A stretch of DNA of 64,000 nt, taken from Serilophus lunatus. Taxonomy: Eukaryota > Chordata > Aves > Passeriformes > Eurylaimidae. The stretch lies in NCBI GenBank assembly GCA_013399895.1, contig VXBA01005854.1, positions 284,192-348,191 on the forward strand. Direction: 5' to 3'. The position numbers and the translations under genes are program-made. The notes beneath the pieces are model-generated. The model saw only the letters and a program-made list of their open reading frames with translations. It was not told the origin of the DNA and did not search any database. Positions 15,501 to 28,800 of this stretch are shown in pieces. Each line of letters begins with the position of its first letter. The first letter of the stretch is position 1.

Positions 15501-18168
15501 ACAGGGATTTTTGGTACCCTTAAATTGAAGGGAAACATGTGAGAGCAAAGGGACTCCTGTATCAGCATTGGCTGGATAAGTGCATACTCCTGAGTCATGT
15601 GGCGTGGGTGAAGGCAAATATTTGTATAGTTGTCTCGGTTTGGAACAATTTGGAGGGGCAAAAGCATTGGACAGAAGTCTCCTCCCTCAGATTCAATACC
15701 CTTGATTTCTCCAAAAGAGAGAGAGAGACCAAATACACACAGATATAAGTGAAAAAATAACTCTTCACCAAAAAGAATACTAATAAATATATTGATAACA
15801 CTAGGTTAAACCAACCCATGAGAAGAAAATTCCCAAGCCCTGACCATGGACCAAATCAAGATGGCAGCCAGCCTCCTCAACTGGAAAAAACACATATGGC
15901 CACAGGACAAAGACCAGATGGACACTTTCATGTGGTTCACCTCTGCCAGGCCAGGGAAACCTGCCAGCACTAGCAGGAAACGGTGGGTAGCTGGAATTCA
16001 ACACCAGCAGACGCTTGTGTAGTGCTGGAGTGAGTCTGTGGTGCTGGTACAGGCAGTTGGAGCAGGGCTGCAGACTCACCAGGTGACTAGAAGTATCCAT
16101 AAGACACATCTTGGATCCAGCAACAAGACTTTTTTGTTACACTTCCAATGGTTGCAGTTCAGATCTATCAAGGTGGTGGTAGAAGTCCCAAGTGGGTGAG
16201 AGAAGCCCTGAAACTCAAGAGTTATGTATGCTTAGGTTCAGGTGGGAACAGCTTCTACCTTGCCAGGGATGGGATAATTTTACATTGGATGATGTAATAT
16301 TGTGAATCAGGGATATTTGGAGAGTCTTTGGCACCATGTAAGATACTGCAGCTGTGTCTTAGATCAGTGCAGCTGAATCCATTATGGCTCACCAACAGGA
16401 GAGAATACCTTCAGGCTAAGTGTAAGTGTTCAGAGGACTTAACATAGTTGAGAAATCTGTGAAAGGATAAAGAAACACTGCCTCACCTTGCAGGATTTGC
16501 CTCTTATCTTTTTTAACACCCACCTTGTAGACTGTTAGATGTGCAGGCCTTCAGCACTGGCCTGAGTGGCCATTCTGCAGTTGTTAGCAAAACACACTGT
16601 TGATTGAGCCTTTAGCACCAATAGTCAAGTTTCTTACAGTAGCTGGGCAGTCACTGCAGGTGGTCGATGTTTGAGTCTATAATCACTAGCAATTCAGGCT
16701 CTTTAAAGAAAGCAAAACATCCAAAAACCAAAAAGGCCTATTTGGAGAAAAGAGAAAAGAAAAGGTGGACACCAGAATTTTTGTGTAACCCAGGACAATG
16801 GTTCCCATCTTCTGTCTTTTATATGAATGCTGCTTTTGCCCTCAGGGGTAGAAAACAACAATGTGTAATCCTCAAAACATTGATTCTGAACGTTTCTCTG
16901 TGTAGAGAAGTGCTCATGGAGAAACAAGTGAGTTCTGAATCTAATTTACACTTTTCAATTTAAAAAAAAAATCAAATTAGACATAATTCTAAGGTAAAAG
17001 TGTATAAGAGCCCTGACTAATACCATGTTCTGTTAATTCATTTTCTCAGGGAAAACAAATGACACAGTTTCCAATTGTTATGAGCAGAAGATATAAATCC
17101 CTATACTTCCCAGAAGCTAGGTCTGCTGAGCTCCACAATGTCTGTTATTGCATGTTTCTGGCTGCCTAGAGGAATAACACTGGGAATGAATTTAGGAAAA
17201 GGGAAAGCAATGAAAAATGTATAAACTCATTCTTTAAAAAGGAAGTTAATCTCTACTAGAAGCCGGGTTCATATGTAGACAAAATATGAGAGTATGAGGA
17301 ACTTCTTACGCTATTAAGCTCCATCTCCTTTCATCGTAGGTAATCAGCTTATAACACCTGATACATAAACTCATCATTCACTGTCTCAAATGTAGGCAGA
17401 AAATAACTTACCTGAACATTAGCATGCTAAAGTTTCTACAGGACTGGTGGCATATATTTGTGAGGGAACTTTATGTTTGACACTTACAAAAGCATGGAGA
17501 AAAAAAGTCAGTGTTCAAGCACTTTAATAATCAGGTGTCATTTGTTTGCCAGTCTTGGGGCTATTGACATTGGTATGAAGGTATAGATTTGAAACAGAGC
17601 TATTCATAATTCAGCTATAACAGAAACCCAGTCCTGAGGAAAAAAAAAAAAAAGCTATCCACAGAATAATATGTTTTTATAAACTATATACACAACTAAA
17701 GTTGAAAGAAGCTTTTGCCTCATTACCTCAGCAGTTACGATGTGACCTTTTGGCTACAGCTCGTAAAAAAATTCTTTGTTTTCCTGCTACATTTGTTTGG
17801 ATTTCCTTTGTTTTCTTTGATACCGGGAATTAACATTTTTCTAAACTCCCTGAATTCAAACTTCGTATTTTGCCAACAGTTTCTCAATGTCACATTTCTA
17901 TGAGAGTGTTATAGAACAAAACTAATTGCTTTCTGTAGTAGATGCAATTCCATTCACAGTGAGATAAATTGGATTTCTAAACTGCGATTTCCATTGTGTT
18001 ACCTTCATGTATCATGAGAGTTATCCTGATGGGCACAGCAGTGGCCCTACTTACTAATACACTGAATCACAACTTTATGCAGGATGCATCATCTTGTTTT
18101 GCTCACTAAAATAAAAAGGGAATTTCAAAGTATAAATATAGATTGCCATCTATTGGAAGGGTTTAAAC
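3581..18168. other. AT-rich gene desert, 14.6 kb without a recognised gene
   Basis: No supported gene. The longest open frame (minus, 6788-7165, 125 codons) has no domain, good start context or exon-like flank. A 17-base A run lies at 5064-5080, a purine-rich stretch at about 4690-4930 and an (A)n run near 17640. A slightly GC-richer block at about 15.8-16.2 kb could be an old unrecognised repeat. Confidence 0.6.
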
Positions 18169-18375
18169 ATAGAGTCATAGAATTGTTTAGGCTGGTAAAG
18201 ACCTCAAAGACCTCAGAGTGCAACCGTTGATCCTGCACTGCCATGTTTACCACTAAACCATGTCCCTAAGTGTCACATCTATGCATTTCTTGAACATTTT
18301 CAGGGACAGAAACTCCAGCACTTCCCTGGGCAGCTTGACTCAATACCTGGGTACCCTTCATTAGGAACATGTGTT
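18169..18375 (-). mobile_element. CR1 LINE 3' end fragment, about 200 bp
   Basis: AGAGTCATAGAATTGTTTAG followed by GACCTCAAAGACCTCAGAGT, CCACTAAACCATGTCCCTAA and CTTCCCTGGGCAGCTTGACT is the reverse complement of an eroded CR1 3' end. Confidence 0.85.
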
Positions 18376-19007
18376 GTTTCAAAAGATTAAGGTTGCAATA
18401 CTACAATTCAATAAACATGTGATTAATTTAACATTGAACTAAAAAACACTGCATCTGATTATGTGTAATAAGAGACATCTCAGAGATTTGAATTTAAACC
18501 TGCTGTCTGAAAAATTTATATGAACCGTATAATTCAGACTATTTACAGTCAAACTAACGTACCAATGGACTTTGAGATTCCATTTCAATTTAAAGCAAAC
18601 TACTGTCATGTATAAAGCAGAAATGGTATTTTGAGCCCTTGTATTAAAAAAGAAATTGTTGCAGGATCAGATGACTCAAAGGATTATCAGAAAGGATAAG
18701 GACTCTTGGTTGTCCTGGATGACACTAAACAGATTTCCCTATAATTTCATGTCTAAGTGTCGAAATAGAAAACTGCTTGAAAGTTTCTCATTGTATGGAC
18801 ATTGGCCAGCACATTAACACAACTGCAGTGTAGTATGTGAATATCAGAGCTCATTCAACACCAACTATGCAGGTAGAACTGATTTTCCTGTGTCTAGTAG
18901 TAGACACACCTTAATTTTATTTTTCTTTAACACTAGCATCAATGACTATGAATTTTTTTGACAGAGAAAATCCAATTCAAGAAGAGACATGAGGGAGATT
19001 AGCTTGC
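18376..19007. other. Intergenic, nothing recognised
   Basis: AT-rich sequence between a CR1 fragment and the LTR target site; no feature seen. Confidence 0.6.
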
Positions 19008-19012
19008 ATATT

Positions 19013-20611
19013 TGTAGTGGGTTGAGGAAAGAAGTTTTGTCTTTTAGGTTGTGGGGAAAGGGGTTTATCTTTTAAACGTGTTTCTTTTTTTCTGAGAAGG
19101 GAAGTAGGTGAGGATGGTGAGGCCCCGTCCCCGGGGCTGTGCAGAGTCAGGCTCATTCCCGCAGACAGGGAGCACCCCCCGGGCCATGTGGGCCACCCCT
19201 GGGCTTTGTGGGACCGGCCCAGCCTGGCCCAGGGCTGACCGAAGCCATCCTGGCGCCTTGCCGTGCATGGGCGGAGATGGCTGGAGCCCCCATCCTCCCA
19301 GAGGCTTGGTGGGACCCCGGGGGTGCAGCGGGCTGGGGGCAGAGCCCGACTGCGGCAGCCACAGCGCTCCCACAATCACTAGAGCTCACTGCCCATGGGT
19401 GCTCCCCGCTGCCACAGGACTGGGAGCGTGGCGGGCAGGGGGTGTGGCCCCCGCGGCCCCATGGCAGAGTGCGGTGGCCTGGCAGGGCTGCATTCCCCAC
19501 CAGGCGTGGGGCTGACCCTCGATGGGGGCTGGTCTCGGTGGCAGAGCTGATCCATGGCGCCCACACGGTGGGCTCCATGGAGCTCAGTAGCTGTGTCCAT
19601 GCTGCGGGCTCCGCCCCACACTGGCGCTGATGCGGAGTTGGGATGGCAGCAGCAGAAGGAGCCGCGTCTGCCCCAGCTGCTGCTGCCGCCATGGAGAGGG
19701 GCCCGAGAAGGGGCTGCGCGGGGACAGTCAGCAGGAGCTGCCCTCATGCTGGCTGCTGCAGCCGAGGGTGTCAATCCACAGCCAGCGCTGCAACACGGCG
19801 TGTCCCCACAGTGGCGGGAGCCACGACACTGATGCTGCTCCAGCCCCAGGCAGCAGTGGGGACAGAGTTGCCACCCCGCAGAGGGTGGCAGCAGCCCCCA
19901 CAGCACCCGGTAGCCCCTGGACCCCTCCTGGGGTCCCTGTGGGCAACAAGTGCCCCCCGCGGGCGGTCTCACTGGCACCCTCGAGTGCCCACCACAAGGC
20001 ATTTTAGTGGGAACACCATCCTGGCTGAGTGGTGAGATATTGGAGAGGAGCAGCACCCATACTCTGCTGTCCAATGGAAAAGCAGCACACCCAGGAAGAG
20101 GACTTGAGATAACTCAGGAACAGGCACCTTATAAAAAGACCAGGGACAGAAGTCCTCTCCCTTTTCAGCTTTCTCTGTTGCTGAGAGAGGGTCGCCTCCT
20201 GCTCCTCCTGGTCCCTCCTGGTCCCCCAGTCACACAGTGTCATTGGAGCTCAGGCAGTGCCAGTGAAGGAACCACACGATGACAGGAGTTGTGGTATATT
20301 CCCCCTCTGGGTTCCCCCTGGGGTTCCTTTCACTGTCTTTCTTTTTCAGAGGCTCATAGACCAGGACTAGGACCATCCACAGGGCAGCCTTCCCTCTTTC
20401 CCTGGGTCCTTAACCCATCAGCCAGCTTGGAGGGGCAGTTTGTTGTTTTTTCTTTTTTTCCTTGTGATATATTGTCGTGTTGTTTTTGTGTATTTGGTTA
20501 GTGCCTTAGTGGGGTTCCATAGTTTATAGAGCCCCAAACTGTTTCACTGTTGCCTTTTCTATTAAGTCTCTCGTCGTCGTTGTTGCGCCCCCTAGTGTCC
20601 AAACCAGGACT
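19013..20611 (+). mobile_element. Solo LTR of an endogenous retrovirus (about 1.6 kb)
   Basis: Begins TGTAGTGGGTTGAGG and ends TCCAAACCAGGACT, the usual terminal CA being mutated. Flanked by an exact 5-bp repeat ATATT at 19008-19012 and 20612-20616. Plus sense: a GC-rich U3 core at about 19100-19980, TATA box CCTTATAAAAAG near 20128, then R-U5 with GAGCCCCAAACTGTTTCACT and CTATTAAGTCTCTCG. No second LTR or gag/pol/env-like sequence follows. A 5-bp duplication fits ERVL-type elements. The long open frames in the GC-rich core are chance. Confidence 0.87.
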
Positions 20612-23600
20612 ATATTATACCTATTTAATGATTCTCATTTAGTGTACCATTAGGAATTTTTATTAATGTCCTAGCCCAATTCATCCTAAGAGAAGTGGAA
20701 GATTTTAATTTCATCAGGTGTTACACAAAAGTTTCTGTGATTACAGAAAAGGTATGCAATTCTTCAAAGTGTCTTTTCCAGAAATAAAGACCAATACCTA
20801 TTGCAAGAGCCTTTTGCAAGTTAAGTAAAGCAATGCATGAAGTCACTCATCAGAACACCCTGGATTTCAGGGATTAAAAAAAAAAACAACTCAAAGACAG
20901 ATTAAGCAAATTTTGACTTTACTTGAAGCTCTTTGCACTCTCAGAGATTTTTTTCAGATCAACTTTTAACAGGCACAGTATAGTTTTAGCTACATCCAGA
21001 GGATGAACTTTTGCTATCCTCCTAATATTAAAAAGCAGGGTCTGTCTCAACAAGTCAACTATGCTGATCTAACTGGAAAAGCTCTAGCTTTTCCAATCTG
21101 TAGGATAAAAAAATGCTCTGAACTTCACAGAATGTAAATTTTACTCTCCATTACAGAAAAAACCCATTCTTTCAGCCCCTTTTCTGCTTTTTCTGATGAT
21201 GATTTCATACAAATACGTACACACACTATTTTCAATGTGTACTTCGTCCATGCTCAATATCTCTGTTGAAAGTCTCTATGTAAATCAAGGGTTTTCAAAG
21301 AGTTTTATGTCAGACAAAGCAAAGATCAGAGTAGTACACAGCCTGGAGTACTTTTTAGGCTAAATATAAGCATAAATCTAAATGTCTTCCACAGGTGCTA
21401 GCAAACTTTTGGGTAAGAAAAATAATATGATAGTAAAATATTGTTTATGTACATGGACAGATAACAGCAGTAGAGAAATGCAAATATTGCTAGTTATAGC
21501 TAGAGTACTAAATTCCACTCTGTACTGATATCTGAAATTAAGGAGCATTCATTTGTGTATTATTTTTGTCCAAAATCATGACAAAGCAAGTTTTTGAGCC
21601 AGTAGGACTGAGGTGTTTTAATAAAACGGAAGATGCTTCGATTCCTCATAGAGTGTGTTGGAAAGATGTTATTATTATGTTAAACATTTTAATACTGCAA
21701 AGAATAACATTCAAAACCCTGAAGATTAGAAATAAAAAGAAAATTTTAAGATAATTTGCTGTTTCTTAATATGAAAAGCTAACCATTCAGACTGATGTCT
21801 TTGTGAGCCTGTAACTGTTAAAGCCACGACCTACAAGAGTTTCCCAACCCACAAGTTGGTCATGATAATGGGTTCATAGGATTCTGTAATACACAGGCTT
21901 TTAGAGGTTTTATTTCATGAGCGTACTTATTACAAATTACTTTTTGGGTATATACTTATGATTAGTAAAGCAAGCAGATATGTATACACACATATACACA
22001 AATATATTTACATATTTTCAAGCTATTATGAATTATCACTAGTCATGAACAAGTTGCTTAATTATTTATATGTGTGCCTATATAAATATTTTTCCTTCAA
22101 ACTCTTAGCAATTCAGCTCACTTAACTGCTCCCAGGAGTGTGATGGACAAAGTCTCACTGCAGCAACTGTCAATCATGAAGTATTGATTAGACCGGGCAT
22201 CCTCAGTGAGTCCAAATGAGTGTGCAGTTAAGATGATACAAGGGTAGTTCTTGGAGACAAAAGCTTATTTTGGGAAGATCATAAGTTATTTTTATATCTT
22301 TAATGTGAATACATAAATGGGCATTGGATACCAACCAGTTCCTGTTGCTGATTCCTGCTTTCTTAGGAAGCCACTTTGTAGGTTATAACAGTTCCTTTGT
22401 TCTGCAGGTTATAGCAATTTCTTCATTTTGTGCTTATCAAGGATGCTCCAGGGTCCCAGCTGGACTTATCAAGGCCAACCCAAGCTCCCACTTGTGCTTG
22501 TCAAGGATGTTCCAGCTTCTCAGACCAGGCTAGCAGTTTCCACACTGACAGAGCTTTTCTCTGTCAGTATTTTAGCAGACATCTTTTGTCAGTAATTTTC
22601 CCATTATAACCAGATCATTTTATGGCTTCTTTGACAGAGTATATGTTGTTACTGATGTTAAGCTGGTAGCACACAATGAGGGAAAAACTGGAAACTGAAT
22701 GTATACTACTTTATTTATATAATGCTTCTTCTCCTTTTTATCTTATCCTATCCTTGATGGTGAATGTCTCCATTAAAGCTCTGATTTACAATACCTGAAG
22801 CTTCAGAGGGCTCATGTAGAGGAAAATTAAATACAGAAAATCATCTTTGTAAACTTACCAACAGGCAAACTGTTTACACTCCAGCATAAGTGCCTTTAGC
22901 TATGTCATGAACACTTTAAAAAAAATACAGCATTCAGCTCCATCTGGCATTCGATATTTATAGGGAAACTGGGCTGAAATGCCAGTTTTGTGGTAAATGC
23001 ACAATAACATACTACACAAAAATTCTCCAGTTGTATCACAGAATAGTGTTAGCAGTTCCAATTGAGAGTCAATGGCACACTAATCTTCCCAGCATACGTT
23101 TTATGACATATGCTTATTTTAATACAAGTCTGAGACTGAAACTGGGATTTGTCTTCAGTGGGTCAGACAGTGCAGGAACAGACTCAAAACCACAATGCAT
23201 GCCTATAAGCAAAAGCTTACATCCTCTAAAACCCCCAGAAAATAGACACAAATGTTTCAGAAAACTGCATAACATGCAGGCAGTTACTGTGATAATGATT
23301 CTTATATGCTGGCTTACTTTAATATCCTCATGTTTGGGCAAGGATCCTAATTGCTTCAAAAGTAATTCTGTAATTACTTTGTGTCCTTTATAGACTAATA
23401 GCTGTTCAAGGCAAGAAGATCACATTGTGTTTATTTCCATTCTAGCAGAAATGTTCAGATTTTCCTAAGCTTCATGTAAGGAAAGGAAAAAGTGGTTGTA
23501 ATAAAATAGAAGAATAGATATAAAAGTATGATAAGAAGAATCTGTGTGGGAGTAAAGGCAAAGAAAGTGAAAAGAGAAAATATCTTACATGTGGTATGAA

Positions 23601-23834
23601 AAGGAAACCTTAGTTTAAACAAGTTTAAAACAAACTAAAAAGAAACAAAATTAGAAAGTTGCAATGAAAAGGGAAAATGAAAATTTTATTATTTGGCTAA
23701 ATTGAAACAGGAATAAAAATGTAACTGTGAGTTTTTTATTTTCCAATTTGCAAATATTTTTCATTTAGTGAATTATCTTCAAATCCATTGAATAGCTTAT
23801 GTGCTACTAAGATAATGTATTATGGTTATAGATC

Positions 23835-23865
23835 AAAATCTATCTTTAAAGTAAAGATAGATTTT
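23835..23865. repeat. Perfect 13-bp inverted repeat with 5-nt loop
   Basis: AAAATCTATCTTT at 23835-23847 is exactly complementary to AAAGATAGATTTT at 23853-23865, with loop AAAGT. It would form an AT-rich hairpin on either strand. No terminator, miRNA or transposon end context was recognised. Confidence 0.7.
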
Positions 23866-24579
23866 AAATTAGAGCCAAAGCTATAACAAATTTCACCAGA
23901 TGGAGAATCCTATTTTTAGCATCAAAGCACTTAACAAGGAAAATGAAATCAATGTCTGAGCACTTATCTTGTAGACATTTATGTACCTTTTACACTTGCT
24001 GTGACGCACCCAAACAACACAATCCAAGACTATGACTCTACAATTTTTTCAGTAAATTGCAGACGAGTGATTGCAAAAACATCACACTCAACTGTTTAAC
24101 TGGTAGGCTCTAATATTACAAATAGCACAGACTTGAAGTACTGAAGAAATAAAATACAAACATCAGCTGTGCCAAAAGGTAAAGTCTGGACTTTACAGTC
24201 ATGATAGCACATTGCAGTTTGCATGACAATACACAGAGAATTCTACAGAAGTTGCATAGAAACATTGCAAATCCTCGTCAAAATGGTAGCAGAACTCTTT
24301 AAAGTATAGAACATCAAAACTTTCTGAGCAAAACATGCTATGGCCCTTGGCTAAATGACAACTTTTTGACAGCTGGATGTGTCAGAGTAAAGTCTTTTCA
24401 AGGATACAAAGGCACACTTACTTAATGGAAGCTAATAACCAGATCCTGCTGTGAACTGGTTGGAAACTGGAAACTCTTGACTGGAAATTCCAATTACTTT
24501 CATTTTAAATTTATCTTGGAAAAAAACCCCCAACTTTTCTTTCCCTTTCCTCTATGATATAGGAATTTTGTACTGTCTT

Positions 24580-24641
24580 AAAAAAAAAAAAAAAAAAAAA
24601 AANNAAAAAAAAAGAAAGAAAGAAAAAAAGGGGAAAAAAAA
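24580..24641. repeat. A-rich simple repeat with sequence gap
   Basis: Poly(A) of over 30 bases containing two undetermined bases at 24603-24604, followed by (GAAA)-like and G-rich purine sequence. The true length is uncertain because of the Ns. Confidence 0.9.
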
Positions 24642-25440
24642 GCTTTATTCAAGTTTTCTTACTTATTCAAAAGCCATAGTTGACCACAAAAGTAGCAGTT
24701 CAGGAGTAGGGTTTTTCTAGAATTATCTAGCAAAAGGAGGTCTTGTGGATCCTCAGTTTGTGTGCTTTATTGCAGAACACTCTGCCGTTGGTTATGCCCA
24801 AAAGTCTTTCATCAGGAAGCAGAACAGCTAGGGATTTGAGAACAGCTGTCTGACTGAATAATGTTTTAGGGGATGGGAGGGGGAAAAAAGAAATATTTTA
24901 ATTTATTTACTTCAATTGACAGAAAATAAAATTTCCAATACCAAGTCAGTCCTGATCATGATCACTGTTCATGATTTACTTCAAAAGCTTAGTTTCAGCT
25001 CTTTCTTCAAGGATGCTCCATTCCTAACAAGATGTATTTGTCATTGGAAATAGTAATACTTATTCTTTCTTTTATATAGCTTGGAAGAGTTTAAAAAATC
25101 TTTTTCTCACTGGAGTCAAGGTAGATAGGCCCTGCTATGAAAAATATACATCTTAAAATGTCCAATACAGATTTGAACTACATAACTACCAAATCTTTGC
25201 TGATATCTAACACAGTTTCAGGAGGAAATAAAAATATAAATTATAGCTGCTGAATTCATTGGAACAGCTTTTAGATGACTTCAGCATTACATTATGCTTT
25301 CAGTTCCTGAGAGATTAAGTAAATACGTTCTTTAAATCACCTTGACATTCAGCATTTGTTCTATATTGAACTTCCTGTATCTCCCAATATTTCTTTTTTT
25401 TCTTTGCAAAACCCAAAATGCCTACCTCTTAAAATTCACA

Positions 25441-25800
25441 CAAACCTAGGTGATCTCTAGTGCAACCTCCTGCTCAGAGTTACATCTGATCTCAGACCAG
25501 GTTGTTCAGGACTTTTCCAGCTGGATTTTGAAAATCTCCAAAGGATTTGCCCAGCCTCTGCTCTGGGAAGATTGTAATCTTCCCTTAATGTCCTTTTGGT
25601 GATTTCCCCCCTTCTCCCCACCCCTTTATGTCAAGTCAGAATGTCTCCTGTTTCAATCTACGATCCCTATTTCTCATCCTCCTTCCATTTAAAGAGATTG
25701 ATTTCATCTTCTGAAAAAAACACTCCTAGTTGTTGGAAAACTGTTTACATCACTCCCAGACTTCTGTTCTCTGCTTTTTAAGACTCCTCATGGTCAGTAA
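25441..25800 (-). mobile_element. Old CR1 LINE fragment
   Basis: GCAACCTCCTGCTCAGAGTT, AGACCAGGTTGTTCAGGACT and TGGATTTTGAAAATCTCCAA match an older CR1 subfamily in reverse orientation. The far end (after about 25600) is too diverged to bound exactly. Confidence 0.7.
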
Positions 25801-28800
25801 GTCTCCTACCAGATGTCTGACATCAACTAGCAAAGAGCAAAAATGTTTTATTAACTCTATCAACATCACATTGAAACATTTGGGTTTTTTATAAATCCTT
25901 CAGCTATGACTTGTTTGTTTTTCCTGTAAAATATTAGGAATAAGGGAAAGTAAACAAGTACATCTCTGAGCTGGTTTTCATGCCTGAACTTGTAAAATAT
26001 GATGTGCCAGAGAAGGATAAAAAATATCTGTGTGTTTCATTGACATAAGCATTGCAGAAAGTTAGGCTATTTTTAGCATGTGAATATATTTGTTTATTTG
26101 TCATTTATACTTCTGCTACTTCCTTCCATCATATACAGCATCCATAGATGTAATCCTGGTCCTTTAGGTGCTAGCAGGAGTTGTGCTATTGACAAAAGGG
26201 AATAGAGGGAAATTCATCTCTATTGACATACGGGAATCTCACAAATGACCCTACACATTTTTCTAATAAAATATACTGCATACTTTTGGCTGTTCTCTAT
26301 TTTTATGTATTAGAGCGTTTGGGTTTTTTTCCTATTTGAAATTCCTGCAGGAAAGTCTGCAATCTAAAATATTTAATTTAAAAAAATATGATACAGATAG
26401 AATTTAGCTTATAGATATTGTGTATTTACTCAGTTAAGGTAACTTTTCATCATTTGCTTGAGGTCCTCCATTTTCTTCCAGACAGAGAGTTACCAGGAAT
26501 TAATTTCTGTTTACCAGTAACAGCTGCAAAGTTGATGTGCAAATATCAATTTTATTGGCAGGAATTCTGGGGAATGGTTCTGCTGAATAAGGAAAGAGGC
26601 ATTGGTTTCAAAACAGTACAGGTGTTTATTCATGTTTGCATGACTTCAGGGAAAGAAAGCTTAGATATGTATTTTAAGTGAAATAGAACTGACTTAAATG
26701 CATGATACTTATCGAATGGAAGATACAGTATGTTGACATATCAGTGAATTGCCTTTCCAGATAATTGAAACGCTACTTAAAAGAAAATCACAATTCCATT
26801 CTCCAAGACCCTCTTTTGAAAGTCTTATTTCCTAGTTAGTTTCAATCTGTTACCTTTCCCTTGTTATTGTTACTTTTTTCTTTTGAATAAAGCTGAATGT
26901 TTATGTAGAATAATTTTTATTTCCTATGTGTCAGCCACAATACAAAGCTGATACTGAAACTTTCTTGGCAGCTGATGTGCAGTCATTCTTCTTTCCATTA
27001 TTGCCTTGCTAGCCAATCTGACTTGTTTATAGTCCATTTGAGTAATTTATAAAGATAAGAAATTGCAAAAGTCATTTGGAAGCCTGCAGACATCCCATGT
27101 GATAGAGCTTCAAATGGATGTGGTCTTTCTCCAGTCAAATAAACTCTGCTATATATTATCTATTTCTTTCGCAATCCTTGATTTTATTCAGCCCCACATT
27201 TATGGATGAGTCAATGTGGACATCCTTGGCAATCAGTCTGTTATTCCATCATTGTGATGTTTCACTCTTCAAGTAAGCAATTAAATTTTTTAAAAAAAAG
27301 AAAGCTGTAAATGCATCAGATGATGAAAAAGACAAAATAAATGGGTAAAGCTTAAAATGTGATTAAGAAAAGCTTAGTCTGTGACAGAAGTAAATTTCAT
27401 ATGTGAAGAATAGTTTCAGCGGATGACCTAAAACCAAATGAAACAGACTTAATACAATGAGCACTCAACATAAATCATACCAGATCGAGGCTTATAAATG
27501 CCTCTGGGAACTGTGTGTGATATTCTTCTGATTCCCATTAAGGTTTCCCATTATAAACTGCCCACTGTCAATATTGCTTGTAAACTGAAGACCAGCAAGA
27601 GTGGGCTAAGTTTAAGCAGGCTCCTTAAAGATGAGTTGCAACATCTCAGCAAGTTGCAGTACTGGTTAAGTTAGTATGCCGACAGACAGCTTTGCTGTCT
27701 TGGACTATGCAGACAGGAGGCCATTGCTTAGCAATAATGAGCAACTGTTTCTCTGCTAATTAGAAGTCAAGTTGTTGTTTACTGCTTTATTCAGACTGTA
27801 AATAAGAGACATGAAGAAAAGCCACCAATAGCTCTTGTGGTTACACTTGTACAGATGGCTTTGGCAGTGAGGACAGTATATTTATACATATTTATGTGCA
27901 TATTACCCTAATGTGAAGAATAAAATATTTTCTGCCTATGAGATATTATCTTGCCAGAGGCAAAGAAGAAAATCAGACAACACTGCTCGAGGAACAGCTG
28001 AACAGTGACTTCTCTGTGGAGCTTCCCAGTAAATGATTCAGCACAGCAACCAGGTTATTCCCCAACAAAGAAGCTACTGGCCCTATACCCAGCTGTATCA
28101 GAGAGGCTAACATACTGGTTTGGAAAATGTGGGAAGGAACCATTTAACTCCACCTTAACTGTTCAAGACAGATTTCTGGCAGACAGAGAAGGAAAGGCTG
28201 CAGCTACACCTAGTGTATTTTCTCTCTTGGTCCATGCATGGAACTAATCTGGAAACATTTTACTGTTTTAGTTATCCAGATGCCATGTTCCATCTTGCTA
28301 AGACCAGCAAACAGCTTGGGATATTTTTAATTCCTCCTTCCAAGTAATCAGCACTTATCAGGTTAACAGAAGGAGGTGATTCTAGGACAAAGGCTCCTAC
28401 CTGTTCACATGTCAAGCAGACAGCAACTCTGCATTAAAAGAAAAAGTTCTGGCCTAATAAGTAAATCATATACAAAAACGTGAAGAAATATGACCTGATA
28501 AATCACGTTAAAGACAATCATGGAGGTCATATTGCCTCTGATGTGCTAAGAAAGCTGTCCCACATGATGATCACATCCTCAAAAAACTATTTCTATGTCC
28601 TGCTTCACTAATTTCTGCACTTCTGGTTGATATGTGAGAAGTCAGGGCATTAGTCTGCAGATTGGTGTGTTTCTTCCTGAAGACATGGCATTATGGATAA
28701 CACTGAGGAAACGTCCATCAAGGAGGTAATACATTTTGATCTTTCAACTTCTAAAGCTTCAACACCACACAGTAGAAATTGTAGTATATCGTTATATTAA

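Larger units (their letters stand above)
20617..25440. other. AT-rich intergenic sequence
   Basis: No gene recognised. Contains a 13-bp perfect inverted repeat at 23835-23865 and an A-rich tract at 24580-24641 interrupted by two unresolved bases (24603-24604). Confidence 0.6.

Noticed and set aside
19379..20074. 231-codon minus-strand and 163-codon plus-strand frames
   Set aside because: Inside the U3 of the solo LTR at 19013-20611; low-complexity composition and no family resemblance.
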